NCBI RefSeq assembly: GCF_018739885.1
Contig: NZ_JADOES010000032.1
Span: 1-58,656, forward strand
Length of the DNA stretch: 58,656 nt
Source: Leptothoe spongobia TAU-MAC 1115
GTDB lineage: Bacteria; Cyanobacteriota; Cyanobacteriia; Phormidesmidales; Phormidesmidaceae
Direction of reading: 5' to 3'
Part shown: positions 1-7,843 of the stretch, one piece after another
Layout: each line of letters begins with the position of its first letter
How positions within the stretch are numbered: position 1 is the stretch's first letter
Notes under the pieces: model-generated
The model's database searches: none
What the model saw: the letters and a program-made list of their open reading frames with translations, nothing else
What the model was told of the DNA's origin: nothing
Made by a program: the position numbers and the translations under genes

Positions 1-24
1 CACCTGTTTGTTCAATGAGAGAAT

Positions 25-75
25 GGCCATAATTTCCGGAATTACCCCCTCGTTTCGCGGCCATAATTTCCGGAA
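25..75. repeat. 17-bp direct repeat pair at left edge
   Basis: The 17-mer GGCCATAATTTCCGGAA occurs at 25-41 and again at 59-75, 34 bases apart start to start. It lies immediately before the remnant of the first toxin-antitoxin copy, where antitoxin sequence would be expected. It may be the end of a mobile element that replaced most of the antitoxin gene, but no transposase is visible here, so the origin is inferred. Confidence 0.55.
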
Positions 76-122
76 GCCACAACGTTTCGCCAGCTCAGGG
101 ACAAGCATGCACACAACAACTC

Positions 123-615
123 ATGATTGTCGTTTCCGATACCTCGCCGATCAATTATCTCTTTCTCATTGACCAACTTGAACTTCTTCCCCGCTTGTTT
201 CGGCAAATCGTCATTCCTGAGGTTATGCGAGATGAAATGCTGGTTCCAGATGCACCACCAGCACTGCAGGTATGGATAGCTGATCCGCCTGCTCGGTTTA
301 ACAGTCTAAACTGTACCCAAAATTGATCAAACCCTGAGTACGCTTGTTCCAGGTGAACAAGTAGTCATTACCCTGGCTCAAACTATTTCAGCAGACTTAC
401 TGATTATTGATGGGCGATTAGGACGGTGAGCAGCAGCAGAGCGAGGAATTCCCATTATTGGTACGCTTGGAATTTTAGATGAGGCTGCTAACCAAGGGTT
501 GATCGATCTCTCAGATGCCATTGCTCGATTGCAAACAACGAACTTCCGTATATCTCGTCGCATCATTCAGATATTATTAGAGAATGAGAGTAGTCAAGCA
601 TCAATGGAAAAGTAA
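123..615 (+). pseudogene. decayed DUF3368 (PIN-like) toxin, copy 1
   Basis: This is a broken duplicate of the intact toxin at 1620-2090. The first 58 or so codons read in frame from the ATG at 123 (a VSDTSPINYLF start). A 1-nt insertion near 296-302 then shifts the frame into a stop at 324-326. The downstream sequence continues to match the intact copy in the other frame but meets a TGA at 427-429. It ends with an extended tail and TAA at 613-615. Upstream, only about 45 bases resembling the 3' end of the UPF0175 antitoxin remain (about 77-122), so the cognate antitoxin is also lost. Two independent lesions make a functional product very unlikely. Confidence 0.85.
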
Positions 616-617
616 TT

Positions 618-1126
618 GTGAGTCTGGCGGAATTACCAGGGAAAGAGTTGATTCTGCCTGGATTGGAAGATTTGCATAAAGGTCAAACTAATACAATTGG
701 AGCACTGCTGATTGCGATCTCATCCATGCGCCTAACTGCAGCAGGGCTAGAGTTTCCAAAAGACCATTTGGTTACAGCCGACATTCCGCACTCCCAACTG
801 TCACAATCAGGTATTAAGTCTGAAAGCCTTTTCCATAGAGACTTTGAATGCCTTAATAGTTCTCTTGAACTATTTTAAAGCTATTCTCAATAGCTAGGTA
901 CTATTGAGAATTCATGCCTCTTTAGAGGCTGTGATCCATTGGCTTCGTCATTAATTATCGGATGTGCCAATTTAATGGCGGAATGTGGGTTACAGAATCC
1001 TAACTAGCCTTATATGCCCATCTCCAAGCCACACGAGACGATGCCTACCCGTATTACAATGCCCTGCTGAGCAGTCTCAACAGCTTTTGCAGTGCGCTTG
1101 AACTCAGTTCAAAAAGTACAAATTAG
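618..1126 (+). pseudogene. interrupted unknown gene, copy 1
   Basis: From a GTG at 618 the frame reads MSLAELPGKELILPGLEDL and matches the paralogous remnant at 2113-2399. The match breaks off near 787 and resumes near 1018 with codons for an ATRDDAYPYYNALL-like stretch, ending at TAG 1124-1126. About 225 bases between these points are absent from the other copy, so this looks like an insertion into the gene. The frame closes inside the insert at 876-878. I do not recognise the family; the N-terminal half is rich in short hydrophobic residues and the C-terminal part is polar. No function is proposed. Confidence 0.6.
788..1016. other. insertion in copy-1 remnant with two stem-loops
   Basis: This block is missing from the parallel position in the right-hand copy. 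It contains two inverted repeats: AATAGTTC (855-862) with GAACTATT (867-874), and ATTCTCAATAG (883-893) with CTATTGAGAAT (901-911). It has no reading frame of note. A small non-autonomous element or a recombination scar would fit; I see no clear target-site duplication. Confidence 0.45.
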
Positions 1127-1266
1127 AACGATTACGCCTAATCAACTGAAAAAGCAATCTATTGCTGCCAAGGCTGTGCCAGCGTAGTGCAATCCCAAAC
1201 AGCCCCGGTGTTCATGCCCTCCAAGCTAAAATTGGAGCAATGCTGATTCTAGCTGAACTTTAACCC

Positions 1267-1332
1267 ATGCCCGATCCGGTCACCCTCGAAGACATCTACG
1301 CCCTGTTTCAACGCTCACAAGAAGAAGCCTAA
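1267..1332 (+). pseudogene. truncated N-terminus of DUF3782-type gene, copy 1
   Basis: A 21-codon frame starting at ATG 1267 matches the first residues of the intact gene at 2539 (PVTLEDIYALFQRSQEEA against PVTIEDIYALFQRSQEEA) and then stops at TAA 1330-1332. The homology between the two copies ends at this point, 12 bases before the second antitoxin gene. This is the junction of the tandem duplication: copy 1 lost everything after the first 21 codons. It is unlikely to make a useful peptide. Confidence 0.7.
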
Positions 1333-1344
1333 GGAACCTGAATC

Positions 1345-1623
1345 ATGCAAGTCACCCTCAACCTCCCTGACGAATTAGTTAAGCATTTCAACCTTGAGTA
1401 CCTGGCTCGTGAAATTGTAGAAGCCCTGGTAGTGCAATCTTACCAAGTAGAAAAAATTACCAGTGCTGAAGTGGGGCGTATCCTGAATTTACCGTCTCGC
1501 TGGGCCGTGGATGCTTTCCTAAAGGAGCATAACGCTTATTTGCATTACGATGAGGCAGATTTAGAGAGCGATCGTGAAACGCTTCGCCAACTCCGGAAAA
1601 ATCATTCATATAGCAACTCATGA
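1345..1623 (+). CDS. UPF0175 family antitoxin
   Basis: A 92-residue protein beginning MQVTLNLPDELVKHF, typical of small UPF0175 proteins that act as antitoxins beside DUF3368 toxins in cyanobacteria. Residues about 35-60 (KITSAEVGRILNLPSRWAVDAFL) look like the helix-turn-helix that would bind the operon's own promoter. An AAGGAA Shine-Dalgarno sequence lies about 8 bases before the ATG. The stop codon overlaps the toxin start (ATGA, 1620-1623), so the two are translationally coupled, as usual for toxin-antitoxin pairs. Expected role: neutralise the downstream toxin and autorepress transcription. Family assignment is by sequence pattern; activity is inferred. Confidence 0.8.
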   Translation: MQVTLNLPDELVKHFNLEYLAREIVEALVVQSYQVEKITSAEVGRILNLPSRWAVDAFLKEHNAYLHYDEADLESDRETLRQLRKNHSYSNS

Positions 1624-2090
1624 TCGTCGTTTCCGACACCTCGCCGATCAACTATCTCTTGCTCATTGACCAGATCGAATTGCTTCCCCGCTTATTTGGA
1701 CAGCTCGTTATCCCTGAGGCTGTGCGAGATGAAATGCTAGTTCCAGATGCACCACTAGTAGTTCAGGCATGGATAGCTGATCCTCCTACCTGGTTGACAG
1801 TTCAAACGGTATCCAAGATCGATGAAACACTCAATGCTCTCGATCCGGGAGAACAAGCAGCTATTACTCTGGCTCAAACCATTTCAGCTGACTTACTGAT
1901 TATTGATGAGCGCTTAGGACGACGTATAGCAATGGAGCGGGGAATTCCTATTATCGGCACGCTTGGAATTTTAGATGAGGCTGCTAACCAAGGGGTGATC
2001 GATCTCTCAGATGTTATTGCTCGATTACAAACAACAAACTTCCGCATATCCCGCCGTATCATTCAAGAATTGCTGGAAAACAAGGCTTAA
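1620..2090 (+). CDS. DUF3368 family PIN-like toxin
   Basis: A 156-residue PIN-like protein. Visible features are the N-terminal VVSDTSPINYLLLI strand with the first acidic residue (Asp6), the central LDPGEQAAITLA helix with Glu in the usual second position, and LLIIDERLGRR carrying the third acidic residue (Asp in IDE). These residues would coordinate the metal in a PIN-type ribonuclease. Length is normal for DUF3368 proteins. It overlaps the antitoxin by 4 bases. A degraded duplicate sits at 123-615. The predicted role is RNA cleavage when antitoxin is lost; the substrate is unknown. Confidence 0.8.
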   Translation: MIVVSDTSPINYLLLIDQIELLPRLFGQLVIPEAVRDEMLVPDAPLVVQAWIADPPTWLTVQTVSKIDETLNALDPGEQAAITLAQTISADLLIIDERLGRRIAMERGIPIIGTLGILDEAANQGVIDLSDVIARLQTTNFRISRRIIQELLENKA

Positions 2091-2112
2091 CCCAACATAA
2101 ATGAGGAAGATC

Positions 2113-2399
2113 GTGAGTCTAGAAGAATTACCAGGGGCAGAGTTGATTCTCCCTGGGCTAGAGGATTGGCATAACGGCAAGACCAATACAATTGGGGCGC
2201 TGCTGCTATCGCATCCATACGCCTACCCGAGACAGGGCTAGAGTTTCCCACAGATCATTTGGTTCCAGAGCCAGAACTCACTTTGTACGTCCAGCTTCAA
2301 GCCACACGAGACGATGCCTATCCGTACTACAATGCCCTGCTGAGCAATCTCAATAGCTTTTGCAGTGCGCTTGAACTCAGTTCAAAAAGTACAAATTAG
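2113..2399 (+). pseudogene. frameshifted unknown gene, copy 2
   Basis: From GTG 2113 the frame reads MSLEELPGAELILPGLEDW, parallel to the remnant at 618. Relative to copy 1 there are small deletions around 2200-2235, which shift the frame and give an early stop. The C-terminal part (ATRDDAYPYYNALL to LSSKSTN, TAG 2397-2399) is intact in its own frame. Unlike copy 1 it has no 225-base insertion, so the two copies were damaged independently. Family not recognised. Confidence 0.6.
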
Positions 2400-2538
2400 A
2401 ACGATTATGCCTAATCAACTGAAAAAGCAATCTATTGCTGCCAAGGCCGTGCCAGCGTAGTGCAATCCCAAACAGCCTCAGCGCTTATGTCCGCCAAGCT
2501 AAAATGAAACCAACACTGGTTTTGCCTGAACTTTACCC

Positions 2539-3228
2539 ATGTCCGACCCAGTCACCATCGAAGACATCTACGCTCTATTCCAACGCTCGCAAGAAGAAGC
2601 TGATCGGCGCTTTGCCAAGGCCGATCAGCGAGCTGCTGAGTCCAAAGCTGAGTTTGAGCGCAGCGTGGCAGAATCCAGAGCTGAGTTTGAGCGCAGCATG
2701 GCAGAATCCAGAGCTGAGTTTGACCGGCGTATGACTGAGTCCAAAGCCGAAGCTGACAAACGATTAGCTAAAGCTGAAGCGATCGCAACTCAAGCCAATC
2801 AAGCCGTCAATAGCCTGAGTAGTCGTTGGGGACGATTTGTAGAAAATATAGTCGCCCCTGCCGCGTTGCGCCTGTTTCAATCTCAGGGTATGGCTGTGCA
2901 AGAAGTCTATCAGCGAGTCCGCTCAGCTCGAGGAAACCTCAATCTAGAAATCGATATTTTAGTAGTTGACGATGATGTAGCGGTAGTTATTGAAGTCAAA
3001 TCCCGATTAACCCAAGACAGTATCCGCCAAGTTCTACGTAGCCTGGAGCAATTTAAGTTAGCGTTTCCCCACTATGCTGGCTATCGACTCTATGGAGCAG
3101 TTGCTGCCATTGAGATTGACAAAGATGTGGATACCTATGCATACAATCAAGGATTGTTCGTTATCCAGCAATCAGGCGACAGCGTAGAGATTAGTAATAC
3201 ATCCGACTTTACTCCTCGCAATTGGTAG
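2539..3228 (+). CDS. DUF3782-type PD-(D/E)XK nuclease-like protein
   Basis: A 229-residue protein. Residues about 15-90 form a charged coiled coil built from near-identical 11-residue units (AEFERS-AESR). Three of these are encoded by 33-bp tandem repeats at 2647, 2680 and 2713. The C-terminal domain (about 95-215) contains LEIDILVVDDDVAVVIEVKS: Asp139 and Glu152-x-Lys154 form the PD-(D/E)XK signature of restriction-like nucleases. Such coiled-coil/PD-(D/E)XK proteins are abundant multicopy accessory genes in cyanobacteria and their role is not established. The N-terminal 21 codons are duplicated at 1267. The repeat array suggests length variation by slippage. Confidence 0.7.
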   Translation: MSDPVTIEDIYALFQRSQEEADRRFAKADQRAAESKAEFERSVAESRAEFERSMAESRAEFDRRMTESKAEADKRLAKAEAIATQANQAVNSLSSRWGRFVENIVAPAALRLFQSQGMAVQEVYQRVRSARGNLNLEIDILVVDDDVAVVIEVKSRLTQDSIRQVLRSLEQFKLAFPHYAGYRLYGAVAAIEIDKDVDTYAYNQGLFVIQQSGDSVEISNTSDFTPRNW

Positions 3229-3481
3229 TTGAAATACCGAGTTTCCGATAAAAAGACCGTGTCATTAAACAACTCTACTATTAGCCAGCTTTTTGGCTTT
3301 TCCAATCTCCTTCCATCATTAGCTTCCCCAAGTGCTGCAGAATTGCTGTTACGTTATACATCTCATTCCCTTGTCGAAATAAGGCTATGGGCAGCAATTA
3401 CTTGGACCATGACACTAGGCTAACTAGAATGCTTATGAAATCGGACTCCCGTAGAAGCCATTCTATCTTAGTTCACTTGTA

Positions 3482-5143
3482 TTATTCTAGCCCTGGATTC
3501 AACTCATCGAGAATGCGAAAGCGAATGTGGTTGATGGCCAAATCCCGCAATGAGAACTCTTCCGGTTTGTCGTCGGCAGTCATATTGGTAAAGGGAATCC
3601 CTTTGCCAATTTCCATGTGGTACCAGGCCAACCCCATAAAAAATCTCTGCGGGTAAGGACCCCGCTCAATCACATCGTCCACATTGGATTCCATGGGTAG
3701 CCAGCCAACACCAGGACCATAAAACTCTAGCCAGACATGGTTAAAGTCAGGTTCCAGGGGCAGGTGGCGATATTCGGGCTGGGGCGGACACTTATAGCGG
3801 CCAATGGTACGGCAGGCAATGCCGTTTAGACGGGCCAGAGCCAGCAGCACACCCACATATTCCCCACAGGAACCCGTGCCCCGCTCCAGAGCCACATCAG
3901 GGGTATCGATTTTGGGTTGGATACCGTAGGCGAGACGATCATAAACGTAATTGCGAATCCGCAACATCTTCCGCAATACATTCGTTTCGGTACCTGCGCC
4001 CTCACTAGCCGCCTGTTGGATAATGTCCGTATCCATGGCTAGATCGTCGTCATCAACAAGATAACCCTCTAGCTCAGTGGGTAGGGGCTTGTCTCCATCA
4101 ATGTCGTCAGGGGTAAGGCAGTATTTGAGGCTGTACATTTCGACTGTAGCTTTCCAGCCGATGAGACCTCCCTGAAAAGGCTGAATTTGGTCAAATCGAA
4201 AGACGGCTACCTGTTGCCCATTCTGTTCTTCAATGGTGAATGGGCGACCAATGGGTTCCACATGGCGGATGCGCTGACGCAGGTTACTGGCAGGTAAAGC
4301 AATCCGCCACTCCACATTGTTGAGGGTAATCGCATCCAGGGGCAGCAGTTCTTCCACATAGGACATCTCTACCAGATAGCCGTTGGAGAGGGTGTAGTGC
4401 TCGGCCTGGTTAGTTTGGAGATACAGGGGATGGATGAAGGTGCGATCGCGAAATGTCAGCTCATAGGGCGATTCCGCATTAGGATTATCGCGAATATAGG
4501 GTTCCTCATCGGCATAGACGATGTAGCAGATAGCTTCTTGATTAGCATCAGGCTGGTAGAACGCGATACCAGTGGGTGAACTGTAGGGAGTCAGGGCGCT
4601 TAGTTGAATATCGCCCGTGGTTCTGTCCAGGCAATAAACCGTTTGCTCTGTCTTGTCACATACCCATAACCCATCTTCATTGGTTGCTAAGGTTTCTTCA
4701 CCCACGCCGGGTTGTGGGAATTTTCCTAAAAGATCGCCTGTATTGCGATCAAAAAGATGGATATAGCCAGATTTCTGGCAGCTGATGTAGACGGTGTTTT
4801 CCCAAACAGCTACGCCCGCTACGGGGTAGGGGAGTTTTGTAAAAAAGGTGGGCTTTAGGGCGGTGCGATCGCACCAAAATACCTCTTCGTCCCGAGCAAA
4901 CCAAAAGGTATCCTGCCAGAGAGATAGGCCCACTACATCCATCCACTCCTTATCTTCCAGCTGATGCGGGTTGAGAATAACGGTGTTGTTGGTGTGGGGA
5001 TTAACAGAAACGAGATACCCCCTCACCGTATCAATGGAAAAGAGGCAATTATCATCTGCTGCCAGGCCTGAAAGGGCATAGACACCAATCGGTCGAATTG
5101 TAGGTAGCTGCGATATTCCGTTGGGGACCCCATGCTCAGGCAT
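3482..5143 (-). CDS. transglutaminase-like protein with N-terminal propeller-like region
   Basis: A 553-residue cytosolic-looking protein (no signal peptide). Residues about 15-200 contain repeated short strand units (for example LFSIDTVRGYLVSVNP, IHLFDRNTGDLLGKF, VYCLDRTTGDIQL), suggesting a beta-propeller. Residues about 385-500 are a transglutaminase-like domain with the candidate nucleophile Cys426 in GTGSCGEYVG and His469 in FNHVWLEFY. The third position is near MESN487, where Asn or a nearby Asp may replace the usual Asp. Such domains can be cysteine proteases or amidases; the substrate is unknown. It stands alone, with a 145-base gap to the upstream minus-strand gene. Confidence 0.75.
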   Translation of the reverse strand: MPEHGVPNGISQLPTIRPIGVYALSGLAADDNCLFSIDTVRGYLVSVNPHTNNTVILNPHQLEDKEWMDVVGLSLWQDTFWFARDEEVFWCDRTALKPTFFTKLPYPVAGVAVWENTVYISCQKSGYIHLFDRNTGDLLGKFPQPGVGEETLATNEDGLWVCDKTEQTVYCLDRTTGDIQLSALTPYSSPTGIAFYQPDANQEAICYIVYADEEPYIRDNPNAESPYELTFRDRTFIHPLYLQTNQAEHYTLSNGYLVEMSYVEELLPLDAITLNNVEWRIALPASNLRQRIRHVEPIGRPFTIEEQNGQQVAVFRFDQIQPFQGGLIGWKATVEMYSLKYCLTPDDIDGDKPLPTELEGYLVDDDDLAMDTDIIQQAASEGAGTETNVLRKMLRIRNYVYDRLAYGIQPKIDTPDVALERGTGSCGEYVGVLLALARLNGIACRTIGRYKCPPQPEYRHLPLEPDFNHVWLEFYGPGVGWLPMESNVDDVIERGPYPQRFFMGLAWYHMEIGKGIPFTNMTADDKPEEFSLRDLAINHIRFRILDELNPGLE

Positions 5144-5288
5144 AGACTAGGAAAGAATTTAACAGTTATTTAAGTTTTTTATTATAGTGAGGCAGTGTCT
5201 TTCTGAATAGCAGCTTGCTACGCGGACAATCTCATTTTTTAGAGACTTATTGATTGTCAAATTTATGACCACAGCAAGATACTGGCAT

Positions 5289-7391
5289 TTAAACTCGAGC
5301 ATATTCTCCAGTGAGCTTGTTGAGTTGGTTCACTAACAAACTCAAAAACAGTCCCACATCAGTCACTACCCCAATAGATTCCAGGGATCCACGATCGCTC
5401 AATTTGGTCACTACCGCTGGATTAATATCCACACAAACCATTTTCACCCCAGCCGGGGTCATGTTCCCCACACCAATGGAGTGCAGCATGGTCGAAAGCA
5501 TCAAAATCAGATCTGCCCCTTCAATCAAGCGGGCATAATCCGCCTGAGCCTGAAGCAAATCCATTTGGGTATCTGGGAGGGGGCCATCATCACGAATCGA
5601 CCCAGCCAGAGAAAAAGGTACCTTGTTTTTGACACATTCGTACATTACTCCGCTTTGTAAAATCCCTTGCTCCACGGCATGGGTAATACTGCCGCAGCGA
5701 CAAATAGTGTTAATGGCTTTGAGATGATGGCGATGCCCACCATGGACCGAAACTCCTCGTTTCATATCCATGCCGAGGGAGGTGCCCATCAGCGCCTGCT
5801 CAATGTCGTGGACTGCGATCGCATTTCCCCCCAGCAGCCCATGCACATAGCCTTCGCGAATCAAATGTTGTAGATGTTCACTCCCCCCAGTATGGATCAC
5901 CACCGGTCCTGCCGTGACCACCACCTTGCCCCCCTGGTCACGGATGCGGCGCAACTCCCAAGCAATTTGCTCCACCACGAGCTCGACGCGTCGTTCACTG
6001 GAGACGCCAGCCCCCATAAAACTAAACTCCTCCGTGGACGTTTGCTTGAGGGTAGTAGGAGTGCGCTTAGTGCGAATGCCTTTGCTACCGACAACAACCG
6101 ATTCCCCCTGCTGTAAATCCCGCAATAACTTACAGCAGGCTACCGGACCATTGGCTGTTTGAGTGATGGCGATGGCACCATCCATCCGCTGACTCTGTAC
6201 CTTAATCCACCGTCCACCCACAGAAACCTCCGTCGGGTAGATTGCAGTCACATAAAAATCATCCGGTGCCACACCTGTCTGTTCTACTGCTTCGAGCTGA
6301 GCGTCGATAACATCATCCGAGGTCACCACGGCCCCCAAATCCACAAGCTGTCCCAGAATGTTTTCAATCACTGCCACATCTGGAGCTGAAACCTTAACCT
6401 CCGCTGTTGATATATCCTGGCGCTGTTCACCAAGGTCAAAGCGCAAAACTTGAAAACTACCGCCACCAGACACAATCGTATCCAAAGCTCGATTCACTAA
6501 GCCGGAGTCCAGCAAATGACCTTCTAACTGAATCACACAGCTTTGAATCGAGGAGAATCGAGGAGAGTCTCGGTACAACTCTGTCAGCCTCAATGTCAAA
6601 CACTTAGCGGCACCGCCTGCCTTCAAAAATTCGGTGAGAGGGGTTTCAATCACAGTAAACCCACGCGCTGCTAAGGTCTGTTTGAGACTATCACTGGCGC
6701 TATTCATGACAATGATCTGACCAACATTCACCGCATTACAGGCAAAGTTCACCGCATCTACGTCATCCACTGGAATACGTTTTTCCGAACAGATGCGGCG
6801 CTCGATCAAGTGATTGGAATAGGTATCAAAGGCGGGAGGGTAGTAGAGTAGGTCACCATTATTGAGTGGACAGAAGCAAGTATCAAGGTGATAAAACCGA
6901 CGGTCAATCAGTCGTAGAGAAAGAACCTCAACGTCTAGCCACTGAGCTAAATAGGCATGGGAGTTCAGCTCAGAGCGAAACCCATACCCAGCCCACAAGC
7001 ACTCCTCAACACGATCCAGGAGGGCATCTCCAGCCCCTTCAAAAGGAAGACCTTTGGGCAATATCTGTACGGTATAACCCTGGTCTACAAACCACTGTTG
7101 AAAATGGGGTGCTTCCCCCTGCCGTTCGGGATGGAAAAAGCGACTGAGCACAACAGTGTCACCAAGAACTAATCCAGCATTGGCCGTGAACACCATATCT
7201 GGCCATCCAGGCTGAGGCTTCACCAGCTCTACTGTCGCATGCTCCTTGAGAATGTTATAGAGCCGATTCCATTGGTCTTGAGCAAGATCCGGCGACGAGC
7301 GATGAATATTCCCCTCCATCCATGGATTGATTACATAATCAACGTCGTAGTGCTGCGGAGCACACATCAAAATTCGCACAGGCTCTGACAT
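5289..7391 (-). CDS. argZ: bifunctional arginine dihydrolase / ornithine cyclodeaminase
   Basis: This is the cyanobacterial ArgZ/AgrE fusion. The N-terminal amidinotransferase-fold domain (about 1-280) hydrolyses arginine to ornithine, CO2 and two ammonia. The C-terminal domain (about 285-700, TIGR00300/LOR-SDR type) converts ornithine to proline in AgrE. A frame-extending TTG exists at 7397, but I chose the ATG at 7391. With that start the residues known to matter in Synechocystis ArgZ fall at the same numbers: Asn71 in FTANAG, His168 in FYHLD and Cys264 in GGAAKC. About 700 residues is normal length. It would serve nitrogen release from arginine or cyanophycin. It appears monocistronic. Confidence 0.9.
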   Translation of the reverse strand: MSEPVRILMCAPQHYDVDYVINPWMEGNIHRSSPDLAQDQWNRLYNILKEHATVELVKPQPGWPDMVFTANAGLVLGDTVVLSRFFHPERQGEAPHFQQWFVDQGYTVQILPKGLPFEGAGDALLDRVEECLWAGYGFRSELNSHAYLAQWLDVEVLSLRLIDRRFYHLDTCFCPLNNGDLLYYPPAFDTYSNHLIERRICSEKRIPVDDVDAVNFACNAVNVGQIIVMNSASDSLKQTLAARGFTVIETPLTEFLKAGGAAKCLTLRLTELYRDSPRFSSIQSCVIQLEGHLLDSGLVNRALDTIVSGGGSFQVLRFDLGEQRQDISTAEVKVSAPDVAVIENILGQLVDLGAVVTSDDVIDAQLEAVEQTGVAPDDFYVTAIYPTEVSVGGRWIKVQSQRMDGAIAITQTANGPVACCKLLRDLQQGESVVVGSKGIRTKRTPTTLKQTSTEEFSFMGAGVSSERRVELVVEQIAWELRRIRDQGGKVVVTAGPVVIHTGGSEHLQHLIREGYVHGLLGGNAIAVHDIEQALMGTSLGMDMKRGVSVHGGHRHHLKAINTICRCGSITHAVEQGILQSGVMYECVKNKVPFSLAGSIRDDGPLPDTQMDLLQAQADYARLIEGADLILMLSTMLHSIGVGNMTPAGVKMVCVDINPAVVTKLSDRGSLESIGVVTDVGLFLSLLVNQLNKLTGEYARV

Positions 7392-7512
7392 GGTCAACTC
7401 AAGTGAACATCTTGACGGCAGGGCAAGTTATTGGACAAGGCCTCAACGTCCTCCATCTATAACCTAATTATGATCGACACAGTCGATAAAAAGCCTGGAA
7501 TAGTCGTAATGC

Positions 7513-7746
7513 TTACTCTTTGACACTTGGCAGAGGCTTATTAAGATTGGCTTTGCCCACATCGAAGGAAATGGCATAGGGGCTGTCTACCTTAGTGGAC
7601 GCCTTTCTGATTTCTAAGCCAATCACTTGTCCATCTGCGTCGTAATCAAGCACCAAACCAGGTGCGATCTGCGTAGTTTCTTCAACCACAGTCGTAACGA
7701 GAGAAATCTGTAGGATGTCTTTATCTGGGTCATAAACGACTTTCAT
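7513..7746 (-). CDS. DUF2283 family small protein
   Basis: A 77-residue protein (ATG 7746; a TTG two codons upstream is possible). The pattern MKVVYDPDKDILQISL, then PGLVLDYDADGQVIGLEIRKAS, is characteristic of DUF2283, a small beta-sheet family often found near toxin-antitoxin or relaxed-specificity genes. The molecular function is unknown. It lies between argZ and clpC on the same strand, with about 100 bases on either side, so it may be independently transcribed. Confidence 0.75.
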   Translation of the reverse strand: MKVVYDPDKDILQISLVTTVVEETTQIAPGLVLDYDADGQVIGLEIRKASTKVDSPYAISFDVGKANLNKPLPSVKE

Positions 7747-7843
7747 GAGCAAGGATTTCTTGAGTTCCAGTGATCAACTGCTTATCGGGATAAGCTGGGG
7801 ATATATTCCCATGTAATAAGATAATTTGGGCTCACAGCGATTT

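Noticed and set aside
3229..3423. 64-codon frame directly after the PD-(D/E)XK gene
   Set aside because: It begins at a TTG right at the preceding stop, lacks a ribosome site and has no recognisable content.
5667..6607. several plus-strand frames of 60-80 codons opposite argZ
   Set aside because: They are shadows of a well-supported gene on the minus strand and have no family features.
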